Both the position numbers and the translations under genes were made by a program. From Lachnospiraceae bacterium (lineage in GTDB: Bacteria; Bacillota; Clostridia; Lachnospirales; Lachnospiraceae): 55,499 nucleotides of DNA. The stretch is from contig JAFZLB010000009.1 in NCBI GenBank assembly GCA_017551665.1, forward strand, positions 1 to 55,499, written 5' to 3'. The notes beneath the pieces were generated by a model. It had not been told where the DNA came from. It made no database searches and was given only the letters and a program-made list of their open reading frames with translations. Each line of letters begins with the position of its first letter. The stretch's first letter is position 1. This document shows, piece after piece, positions 8,452 through 15,991 of the stretch.

Positions 8452-9822
8452 ATGCAACAGACAAAACGACCGAACATCATCTTTTATTTTTCAGACCAGC
8501 AGCGGCATGACACCATCGGCTGTTACGGACAGGAGTTGCCGGTGACGCCGCGTCTGGATCAGCTGGCTTCCGAGGGGCTGCGCTTCGCGTGGGCCTTTTC
8601 CCCGCAACCGGTCTGCGGTCCCTGCCGTGCGCTGTTCCAGTCCGGAAAATACGGCACGGAAACGGGCTGTTTCCGCAACAGCAAAATGCTGCCGCATGAC
8701 ATCAAAACACTGGCGAATTACATCGAAGAGGCCGGCTACGAGACGGCATACATCGGAAAGTGGCATCTCGCGAGCGAAGGGGAGATGGAGCAGAAACCGC
8801 GCATTGATCATTCGGTCACGGCGGTGCCGCCGGCGTACCGCGGCGGGTATACCGGCTTCTGGCGCGTGGCGGACATGCTGGAGTTTACTTCGCACGGCTA
8901 TGACGGCTATGTGTTTGACGAGAACAACAACCGGATCGATTTCAAGGGCTACCGCGTGGACTGCATCACGGATCTTGCCCTGGATTTCTTTGCGGTACGG
9001 GATAAGGAAAAGCCCTTCTTTATGACGATCTCCCATATCGAACCGCATCACCAGAACGACCACGGGCATTACGAGGGACCGGAGGGCTCTAAGGAAAAAT
9101 ATAAAGACTGCAAGCTTCCGCCGGATCTGGAAGCGCTCGGCGGTGACGCGAGAGAGGAGTATCCGGACTACCTCGGACAGTGTGAGGCACTGGACCGGAA
9201 CCTGGGCCGCGTGATCGACCGGCTGAAGGAAGAGGGTATTTATGAGGACACGGTGATCATCTATGCTTCGGACCACGGCTCCCACTTCCGCACGCGCAAT
9301 ACGGACGGGCACTTAAACGGCTATGACGATTACAAGCGTTCCGCGCATGACAGTGCCACCCATGTGCCGCTCATTATCAAAGGAGACGTGTTTTCCGGCG
9401 GCAGGGTGGAGCACAGGATTGTCAGCACGGAGAGTCTGCCGAAGACGATTCTCTCCCTCGCGGGTGTGGATGTCGGCGGCAAGATGGTCGGCGAGGACCT
9501 CCGCAAGGTGGTCACAACGGAAGACCCCGACCGCCCGAATGAAGCTTACGGTCAGATCAGCGAGAGCCGCTGCGGGCGCTATATCCGCACGGCGGAGTAT
9601 ATGTATGCAGTGTACGCGCCGCACATCAACGGCGGTGCAGAGGCGGCCTCCGATGTCTACGCGGATGATTATCTCTACGACATGAGGAAGGATCCGTATC
9701 AGCTCCACAATCTCATCGGGGATCCGGCATACACGCCGGTGCGTCTGGAATTAAGAGAAAAACTGTTGCAATGGATTCAAAAAGCGGAAGGCGCAGCACC
9801 GCGCATCATAGACGCCGAGTGA
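8452..9822 (+). CDS. Cys-type sulfatase, cytoplasmic
   Basis: 456-residue formylglycine sulfatase of the alkaline-phosphatase superfamily (type I, S1). The maturation motif C-x-P-x-R is CGPCR with Cys55 as the predicted formylglycine. The N-terminal metal Asp is in FSDQQ, the second metal site is ASDHGSH, and a late Lys/His pair lies in KRSAHDSATH. No signal peptide: the protein begins directly with the first core strand (RPNIIFYFSD). It should therefore act in the cytoplasm on imported or metabolised sulfate esters, matured by the anSME at 1963-3075. ATG 8452 is chosen over GTG 8419 because the -10 box lies between them. Substrate is unknown; GlcNAc-6-sulfate or a breakdown product fits the neighbours. 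Confidence 0.92.
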   Translation: MQQTKRPNIIFYFSDQQRHDTIGCYGQELPVTPRLDQLASEGLRFAWAFSPQPVCGPCRALFQSGKYGTETGCFRNSKMLPHDIKTLANYIEEAGYETAYIGKWHLASEGEMEQKPRIDHSVTAVPPAYRGGYTGFWRVADMLEFTSHGYDGYVFDENNNRIDFKGYRVDCITDLALDFFAVRDKEKPFFMTISHIEPHHQNDHGHYEGPEGSKEKYKDCKLPPDLEALGGDAREEYPDYLGQCEALDRNLGRVIDRLKEEGIYEDTVIIYASDHGSHFRTRNTDGHLNGYDDYKRSAHDSATHVPLIIKGDVFSGGRVEHRIVSTESLPKTILSLAGVDVGGKMVGEDLRKVVTTEDPDRPNEAYGQISESRCGRYIRTAEYMYAVYAPHINGGAEAASDVYADDYLYDMRKDPYQLHNLIGDPAYTPVRLELREKLLQWIQKAEGAAPRIIDAE

Positions 9823-9847
9823 ATACGGCATATCATCCGCCCGGTTG

Positions 9848-11020
9848 TCACACATTGTCGTGCAGCAGGGTCATTTCCGTCAATGCTCCGCCGATCAGGG
9901 GTCTGCACCAGTCGATAAAGGCCTGTGTGACGCCGTTTCCTTCCGCGTTGATGAACGCGTCCGGCAGGGGGCGTTCCGTCAGCATCACTTCAGAAAGGTC
10001 TGTCAGCCGCGTTTCGATCCGGTATGGCGCGTCGCTGACCCTGTGAAAAGAAACCATCTTTCCGCTTTCCCCGCCGATGACCGCACGAAAGGCCTCTTCT
10101 CCGGCAAGCTGCGCTTCCTCCCGGTCCGCCGCGCTTTGCAGTGCCACGGCGTTTCTTCCCAAAATGCCGGGTCTCTCGCTTCTTGCTTTGCAGCCCAGTT
10201 TCCGCATGATGACAGCTGCAAGATGCGCCGCAACATCTCCCGGATATGCCCAGCGGGCGTCTTTGAAGACCGGCGCGACAATCGATTCACCGTCCGGATT
10301 TTTCAGTCCCTCACAGACCACAACGACAATGCCCGGCTTTTCCTTTGACAGCCGCTCCACATCGGCAAGGAAGACTTCTTCGTCAAAGGCGCGTTCCGGA
10401 AAATAAATCAGATCGGGGTCGAGGCCGTCCCCGTCCCGCGCAAGCGAAGAAGCTGCCGCAATCCAGCCGACGTTGCGCCCCAGGGTTTCAAAGACGGAGA
10501 CATGGATCGGCAGACTTGCCACTTCCGCGCTAAGCTCCTTCGCACTCTGGGCTGCAAAGCGTGCGGCACTGCCGTAGCCCGGACTGTGATCTGTCACCGC
10601 AAGATCATTGTCGATGGTTTTCGGGATGCCGATCACGCGGATGCCGTTGCCGCGTTTTTGGCAGCTCTCAAACAGCTTTCCGCAGGCGTCCATCGTGCCG
10701 TTGCCGCCGGTCATCAGCACGCAGCCGATCTTCCGTTGCTCCAGCACCTCCGCCATCCGCGCATATTCCTGCGCCATCAGCACATCCCTCGAAGTACCGA
10801 TCGCGGAGCCCGGCGTAAAGGGAAGCTTCTGCAGACGTTCTTCCCCGATGCGTTCCAGTTCGATGAGATCATCACGCAGCAGACCGCCCGTGCCGTGTCT
10901 CGCCCCGTATATATGTCCCGTTTCCGGATGCTGTTTCGCTGCCGTGATGACGCCGTAAAGAGAGGCGTTGATCACCGCCGTCGGTGCGCCGCCGTGCAGA
11001 ATCAGGATGTTTTCCTTCAT
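9848..11020 (-). CDS. 6-phosphofructokinase family (PPi-PFK-related)
   Basis: 390-residue PfkA-superfamily enzyme phosphorylating C1 of a ketose. It matches the group of clostridial PPi-fructose-6-P phosphotransferases: PKTIDNDLAVTDH (133-145), PGYGSAAR and GRNVGW. The residue that decides the phosphoryl donor (E. coli position 104) is Asp in PPi enzymes (GGNDS); here the motif is GGNGT (105-109), with Gly108, as in ATP enzymes, while Lys134 (position 124) keeps the PPi-type state. I infer ATP use, with moderate confidence. Its ATG overlaps the stop of the upstream DUF624 gene by 4 nt, so the two are translationally coupled. Likely step: a ketose 6-derivative to its 1-phosphate before the class II aldolase. 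Confidence 0.85.
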   Translation of the reverse strand: MKENILILHGGAPTAVINASLYGVITAAKQHPETGHIYGARHGTGGLLRDDLIELERIGEERLQKLPFTPGSAIGTSRDVLMAQEYARMAEVLEQRKIGCVLMTGGNGTMDACGKLFESCQKRGNGIRVIGIPKTIDNDLAVTDHSPGYGSAARFAAQSAKELSAEVASLPIHVSVFETLGRNVGWIAAASSLARDGDGLDPDLIYFPERAFDEEVFLADVERLSKEKPGIVVVVCEGLKNPDGESIVAPVFKDARWAYPGDVAAHLAAVIMRKLGCKARSERPGILGRNAVALQSAADREEAQLAGEEAFRAVIGGESGKMVSFHRVSDAPYRIETRLTDLSEVMLTERPLPDAFINAEGNGVTQAFIDWCRPLIGGALTEMTLLHDNV

Positions 11021-11874
11021 AACGCTTCCGTCCCTTTCCCTTCTGTTTTTTGCATGATTCTGTCTGCTTCTTCTTCGCCGAAACGTGCCGCAAGATGTGC
11101 CCTGTCTTCTTCTTCCCTGCGTGCCCTCAGTGTTTCCTCAATGCGGTAGATGCGGTCCAGCTGCGGGTACAGCAGCATGCAGCCGGTCAGGTCCGCAAGC
11201 CAGAAGCCCGTCAGCGGAAGCAAAAACAACGTGTAGGGAAACAGCGCGATGACCAGTCCCCAATAAACCAGCTGCAGCAGGGCGGCTGCCAGCACCCGCG
11301 GCAAAGCGCCGAACACAAAGAGCAGGCCGTTGAACAGAATCCGCGGAAAGGACTCATCCAACACCGCCATCTGCGGCATGACCGAAACAAAGACCATGAA
11401 CAGCAGCAACAGATAGAGCATCGGCATGACCCACTGACTGACACCGTCCGTTTCCTGCGCCCGGAACTTCCAGTACAGCAGAAAGGACGCGGCGGCAAAG
11501 GACGCGCCGAAGAGCATCCCCCCCGGCAGATACAGTTTCCATGCGCTGCCGATGGCGCGGCGGAAGGAAGGCCACCAGTCGGAGGGTTCATCCCGCAGGG
11601 AGCGCAGGATGGTGTCAAAGAGTCCGTAACGCGCGGCCAGAAAAGGGATGCCGGACAGAAGACCGGCAAGGAGCGTCACCGGCATCCGCCCTGCGTACAC
11701 GCCGTAGGACACCGTGAGCGCACAGGGCACAAAAAAGAGGACACAGATCAGATTGCAGATCAGGTACTTCTTTCCGTCGCTCCACAGCAGCTCCCAGAAT
11801 CTCCGTATTCCTTTTTTCCGCGGTGCGTCGGGATCCACACCCGGTCCCGGCCGGTCACTGTTCCAAAACAACAT
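11017..11874 (-). CDS. DUF624 (YesL-like) membrane protein
   Basis: About 285 residues with several hydrophobic spans and the N-terminal signature of YesL-like DUF624 proteins from Clostridia (GPGVDPDAPRKKG, then RRFWELLW). These proteins accompany CUT1 sugar transporters and glycan loci; their molecular role is not established. ATG 11874 (MLFWNSDRPG) fits the family N-terminus better than the ORF's first Met at 11898. The C-terminus is a charged helix. It is divergent from the gene at 11897 with only 22 nt between starts, and coupled to the PFK gene downstream. Confidence 0.8.
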   Translation of the reverse strand: MLFWNSDRPGPGVDPDAPRKKGIRRFWELLWSDGKKYLICNLICVLFFVPCALTVSYGVYAGRMPVTLLAGLLSGIPFLAARYGLFDTILRSLRDEPSDWWPSFRRAIGSAWKLYLPGGMLFGASFAAASFLLYWKFRAQETDGVSQWVMPMLYLLLLFMVFVSVMPQMAVLDESFPRILFNGLLFVFGALPRVLAAALLQLVYWGLVIALFPYTLFLLPLTGFWLADLTGCMLLYPQLDRIYRIEETLRARREEEDRAHLAARFGEEEADRIMQKTEGKGTEAL

Positions 11875-11880
11875 GCTTTC

Positions 11881-11889
11881 TGTTATACT
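11881..11889 (+). promoter_or_regulatory. Extended -10 promoter, predicted leaderless
   Basis: TGTTATACT is an extended -10 element (TGnTATACT). Its -10 box ends 7 nt before ATG 11897, so the transcript would start at or next to the start codon. No Shine-Dalgarno site is present. The -35 region is poor (TTCCAA). Confidence 0.5.
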
Positions 11890-11896
11890 CAAAACC

Positions 11897-12520
11897 ATGA
11901 AACGAAAGGTCTTCCTGGACTATACCCTTCCCCGCATCATCGCCGCTCTTATGGTGGCCGGCGTGATTGCGTGGCTCATTGCCGACGCGTTCTCGTCGCC
12001 GAAACCGGATTATGTGATCGGCTATGTCGGTTCCCGCCGTCTGTCGGACGAAAGCGTCCATGCCATTTCCCATGCGCTGTCCGCATACGGCGAGGACATC
12101 AACGGCAACGGCGAAGTCCTTGTTTCCCTCAACCAGTATCTGATTCAATATGATAGCACAGAAGCGGATCCCTATGAACAGATGGCGGGTATTTCCTCTC
12201 TTTCCGTCGATCTGAAGGAGCTGGACTTTGTCTGCCTGATCGTGGAAAACGCGGACCGTTTCATCGAAAGCTGTGACACGGTGCTGACGCTTTCCGGCGG
12301 TAAGATCACGCTGCAGACGGAGATCACCGATGTGCGTCTGCCGTTTCAGGCCTCACCCGTCCTGACTGCCGTTCCCCTTCCCGCAAAAGACGCGGACATT
12401 CTGAGGGAATGCAGCATTGTCATCACGGAAGAACCGGGCGCGCGTACCCTCATGGGCGGACAGACGCGTACCGAAGCCGATACGCGTCTGTTTGAAGCCG
12501 TCATGTTTCCGCGGGAATAA
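11897..12520 (+). CDS. Membrane-anchored protein of unknown function
   Basis: 207 residues: short basic N-terminus, one transmembrane helix (about residues 11-30, PRIIAALMVAGVIAWLIADA), then an extracytoplasmic domain of about 170 residues. I do not recognise the family. The domain contains many Asp and Thr residues and a TLMGGQTRTEADTRLFE segment near the end. ATG 11897 is supported by the extended -10 element 7 nt upstream. It is divergent from the DUF624 gene and ends in a strong terminator. Its position between the transporter and PFK genes suggests an accessory role in the sugar locus, but this is guesswork. Confidence 0.65.
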   Translation: MKRKVFLDYTLPRIIAALMVAGVIAWLIADAFSSPKPDYVIGYVGSRRLSDESVHAISHALSAYGEDINGNGEVLVSLNQYLIQYDSTEADPYEQMAGISSLSVDLKELDFVCLIVENADRFIESCDTVLTLSGGKITLQTEITDVRLPFQASPVLTAVPLPAKDADILRECSIVITEEPGARTLMGGQTRTEADTRLFEAVMFPRE

Positions 12521-12557
12521 GGGGGCCGTAAGCTTCACGGCCCCCGTCTTTTTTTTT
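12521..12557 (+). terminator. Intrinsic terminator
   Basis: GGGGGCCGT (12521-12529) pairs perfectly with ACGGCCCCC (12537-12545) around a 7-nt loop, followed by a run of nine Ts (12549-12557). It ends the plus-strand gene at 11897-12520 and separates it from the convergent binding-protein gene. Confidence 0.92.
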
Positions 12558-12558
12558 C

Positions 12559-14094
12559 TTACGGCAGGTTGGCGTAATCCGCCTCCGTGTAATCCTTGCC
12601 CGCTTCCCAGTTTTCAAATTCCATATCGGAGAAATCCACGCCGATCGCGTCGCAGGCTGCCTGCCATGCGGCGGTCTCCGCTTCCGTCAGGGTGCGCAGC
12701 GCATCCATCGGATCATCAAGCGCCTGGGAGAGGATACCCTGTGCGATATTCGCAAAGCTCGGGTCCACGCCCTGCACCGTCGCGTAGAAATCATAGAAGA
12801 CCGGATCGCGCTGGGTCAGGAGCGGGATGTTGATGCATTCCGAAGCGGCATCATAATACTCCAGCATGACGGGGTTGGTCATGCTCACTTCGTTGACGCC
12901 CTTTGTCGGCGAGACATAGGAACCGGAGCCGACAACATCGGACTGATAGGTGTAGTTTTCCGTGTCATAGAGGGCTTCCAGATATCTGGCCGCCTGCTCC
13001 GGATACTTGGTCTGGCTGTAAATGCCCATCCAGGTCTGGTTTTCGTTCACCGCCGCGTAGCCGTTTGCGCTGTTCTTCGGCGGCGCCATGACGCCGTAAT
13101 TGAGTTCGGGATGGTCATTGCCCCAGGTGCCGATGCACCAGATGCCCTGGCACAGAAACGCCGCCTTGCCCTGGCCGAAGAGTTCTCTTGCTTCCGGCGC
13201 GTTGATGGACGCGGTATCGGGATAGAGGCTGCCGTCTTCGACGATGCCGGCCAAAAGCTCCACCGCCGCTTCCACTTCCGGCGTGTCATAAGGCGCTTTG
13301 CCGTCCACCGTCAGCGCACGGCCCTGGTTGGCGATCTTTCCGCCCGCACCCTGGATGAAGGCACGCAGCAGAATGTCGCAGCGGTTGGCCTGGCTGCCGC
13401 CTTCGATGAGACCCCAGTATTCGCCGTTCCCCTGCTCCGTGACGATGCGGCAGGCTTCCCTGAACTCTTCAAAGGTGGTCGGCACTTCGAGATTGCAGGC
13501 TTCCAGAATGTCCTTGTTGTAATAGAACATCGTGTTCGGCGGTGTCTGCGCTTCCGGAACGGTGTAGAGATGACCGTTCAGCGTGAACAGGCCGTCCACG
13601 AGAATCCCGTCCACGAAGGAATCAATGAATTCCTGCGAGACATAGTCTTCCATCGGCAGGAACCAGTTTTCGTTCACCGCGATGGTGAGGTTCATGTTCG
13701 TCGGCACGGGGAAGAGATCCGGGCCTTCTCCGCTGGCAATCGCCGTGACCACCGTGCTGTTGAACTGGTCGATTGTGAGCTGTGTGTATTCCACGATGAT
13801 ATCCGGGTTGTTCTTCATGAATTCCTCGTGGAACTTCTCACGATAGGGCAGAACGGCATCCGACCAGTCATAGACGCGCAGCGTGATCTGCTCCGCGGGT
13901 TCTTCCGTGGTTTCTTCCGGCTGCGAGGCTTCCGCCTGTGCCTGCGATGTTTCCGCAGCTGCCGTGGACGCTTCCGCGGGTGCCTGCGACGCCGCCGTGC
14001 TGCTGCCGGTATCCCCGCCGCTGCCGCCGCAGCCTGCAAGCAATCCCGCGACGAGCAACAACGCGCCTGCCCTTGTCAACAAGTTTCTTTTCAT
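12559..14094 (-). CDS. CUT1 sugar ABC transporter, solute-binding lipoprotein
   Basis: 511 residues, family 1 extracellular solute-binding protein for an oligosaccharide ABC importer. The signal peptide ends in a lipobox (LLAGC, Cys about 22), followed by a Ser/Thr/Ala/Glu-rich tether of about 45 residues and then the binding domain (ITLRVYDWSD onward). ATG 14094 follows GGAGGG. It is the last gene of a minus-strand unit whose order is DUF4838 protein, MalF-type permease, MalG-type permease, this protein; no ATPase is encoded, as is usual for CUT1 systems that share one. The cargo is unknown; the cytoplasmic glycosidases encoded nearby suggest an oligosaccharide. Confidence 0.9.
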   Translation of the reverse strand: MKRNLLTRAGALLLVAGLLAGCGGSGGDTGSSTAASQAPAEASTAAAETSQAQAEASQPEETTEEPAEQITLRVYDWSDAVLPYREKFHEEFMKNNPDIIVEYTQLTIDQFNSTVVTAIASGEGPDLFPVPTNMNLTIAVNENWFLPMEDYVSQEFIDSFVDGILVDGLFTLNGHLYTVPEAQTPPNTMFYYNKDILEACNLEVPTTFEEFREACRIVTEQGNGEYWGLIEGGSQANRCDILLRAFIQGAGGKIANQGRALTVDGKAPYDTPEVEAAVELLAGIVEDGSLYPDTASINAPEARELFGQGKAAFLCQGIWCIGTWGNDHPELNYGVMAPPKNSANGYAAVNENQTWMGIYSQTKYPEQAARYLEALYDTENYTYQSDVVGSGSYVSPTKGVNEVSMTNPVMLEYYDAASECINIPLLTQRDPVFYDFYATVQGVDPSFANIAQGILSQALDDPMDALRTLTEAETAAWQAACDAIGVDFSDMEFENWEAGKDYTEADYANLP

Positions 14095-14170
14095 AACGGT
14101 CCCTCCTTATAAAGTAAATGAATGTTTTATCTCCCCATGCACCGCGCAGTGCATGAACGGATTCGTCACA

Positions 14171-15034
14171 TCAGCCCTTCACGGCACCCGCCATTCCGTT
14201 GATGAAGAATCGCTGGAATGAGATGAAAATAATGATGATCGGGATCATCGCGATGGCACCGCCCGCACAGATGCCGGTCCAGTCGATCGTGTTCTCCCCC
14301 TTGAAGGCGTAGAGACCGACCGCAAGGGTGCGGGAGGACGGGTTGTTCAAGGTCAGGATCAGCGGCAGCTGAAAGGCATTCCAGGTCCAGACGGATTCCA
14401 TGATGACCACCGTCGTGGAAATCGGTCTGGACAGCGGACGCATGACACTGAAATAGGTTTTGAAAAAGCCGCAGCCGTCGATTTTTGCGGATTCCTCCAG
14501 TTCGTTCGGAATCGTGGAATAATAACTCGAAAACAGCAGCAGGAAAATGACATGCGCACCGCCGGCACCCGACAGAATGAGCCCCAGCCTTGTGCCCATC
14601 AGCCCCATGCTGCGGATGATCTGATAGACGGGAATGAGCGTCGAAACCAGCGGGATGCAGATGGAGGACAGAAAGACCGCCATCAGCAGGCCGCGTCCGA
14701 AGAAGCGGTAGCGGCCCAGCACATAGCCCGCCGTGTTTGTCATGATGAGTACGAGAATGACGCTGCATACCGTCACGATTACGGAATTCAGGAAATAGGT
14801 GGCAAAGGATGCCCGCAGCCAGACCCGCGTGAAATTCTCCAGCGTAAAGGTGGAGGGGAAGAGGGAGAGCTGGCTTTTGAAAAACTCATTCTGCGGCTTC
14901 AAAGAGGACATGATGGTCCAGACCATCGGATAGATCCAGATGAGCGAACAGACCAGCAGAACGATGTGTGTGATCACCGTTGTGATTTTCAGTTTTTTCC
15001 GGTTCTTTTTCCGGACCGTTTGTGCCTGTGACAT
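14171..15034 (-). CDS. CUT1 ABC transporter permease, MalG type
   Basis: 287-residue permease with about six membrane helices and the cytoplasmic EAA motif that docks the ATPase (ELEESAKIDGCGFFKTYF). The N-terminus is a basic leader before helix 1. It pairs with the MalF-type permease encoded 18 nt upstream. A 76-nt gap separates it from the downstream binding-protein gene. Confidence 0.92.
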   Translation of the reverse strand: MSQAQTVRKKNRKKLKITTVITHIVLLVCSLIWIYPMVWTIMSSLKPQNEFFKSQLSLFPSTFTLENFTRVWLRASFATYFLNSVIVTVCSVILVLIMTNTAGYVLGRYRFFGRGLLMAVFLSSICIPLVSTLIPVYQIIRSMGLMGTRLGLILSGAGGAHVIFLLLFSSYYSTIPNELEESAKIDGCGFFKTYFSVMRPLSRPISTTVVIMESVWTWNAFQLPLILTLNNPSSRTLAVGLYAFKGENTIDWTGICAGGAIAMIPIIIIFISFQRFFINGMAGAVKG

Positions 15035-15052
15035 CCGCGGTTCCTCCGCCTG

Positions 15053-15991
15053 TTATGATTGCATCGCCTGCAGTCTGGACTTGATCGCGTTTAAGACAAG
15101 TCCCAGGACAATAATGATCAGACCGAACAGTGTCGCCGCCGCGGAAGCAAAGCCGAAGCGCGGCAGACCGAGCTCCGAGGTAAACGCGGTGCGGTACACG
15201 TAAGTGGCAATGACATCCGTCGAATAAAAGGGGCCGCCGCCCGTCAGCGTCTGCATCAGGTCAAAGACCTTCAGGGAATTGATCGTGCAAAGAATCAGGA
15301 TGATGCCCGCCGTCGGCGCAATGTTGGGCAGCGTGACATGGAAAAAGGTTTTCGGCTTTGTCGCACCGTCAATGGCGCTGGCTTCCACAATATCCTGCGG
15401 TACCGCCGCCAGTGCGGCAAGCCAGTAAATCATGTAGGTGCCCATATCCTTCCAGACCGCCACGGCGACCACCGTCGGCATGGCATACTTCGCGTTCCCC
15501 AGCCAGTTGATCGCCTTGCCGATGATGCCGGTGGACACAAGGGCGTAGTTCACGATGCCCTGCGTGGAAAAAATGAAGATCATCACGATGCCGACGACCG
15601 AGGCCGTAATGACCACCGGCAGAAACAGGCAGACACGGTAAAAGGTTCTGCCCTTCAGCTTCGCGTCATTGAGCAGATAGGCGAAAATCAGGGACACCAG
15701 CACCTCTGCAGGCACCACCATCAGCATATATTTGAAGCTGTTTTGAAAGGCGTTCCAGAACATCTTCTCGCCGAAGAGCTGTTTGTAGTTCTGCAGGCCG
15801 ATATAAGTCATGTCGGAGGTCATGCCGGACCAGTTGTGCAGGGAATAATAGAAGGAGCAGATGATCGGATAGCCCTGGAACAGGACGTAAAAAACAAGCG
15901 TCATGATGACGAAGGCCCAGCACCAGGCATTCAGTCGTAAATAACGCTGTCTTTGCACCGCGTTGCGTGTGGTGATGGTCCTTGTCTTCAT
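15053..15991 (-). CDS. CUT1 ABC transporter permease, MalF type
   Basis: 312-residue permease with about six membrane helices and the EAA motif (DIVEASAIDGATKPKTFFHVTLP). It contains the GGPFYSTD stretch typical of MalF-type subunits. Its start overlaps the stop of the DUF4838 gene by 4 nt (15988-15991), implying translational coupling. Confidence 0.92.
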   Translation of the reverse strand: MKTRTITTRNAVQRQRYLRLNAWCWAFVIMTLVFYVLFQGYPIICSFYYSLHNWSGMTSDMTYIGLQNYKQLFGEKMFWNAFQNSFKYMLMVVPAEVLVSLIFAYLLNDAKLKGRTFYRVCLFLPVVITASVVGIVMIFIFSTQGIVNYALVSTGIIGKAINWLGNAKYAMPTVVAVAVWKDMGTYMIYWLAALAAVPQDIVEASAIDGATKPKTFFHVTLPNIAPTAGIILILCTINSLKVFDLMQTLTGGGPFYSTDVIATYVYRTAFTSELGLPRFGFASAAATLFGLIIIVLGLVLNAIKSRLQAMQS

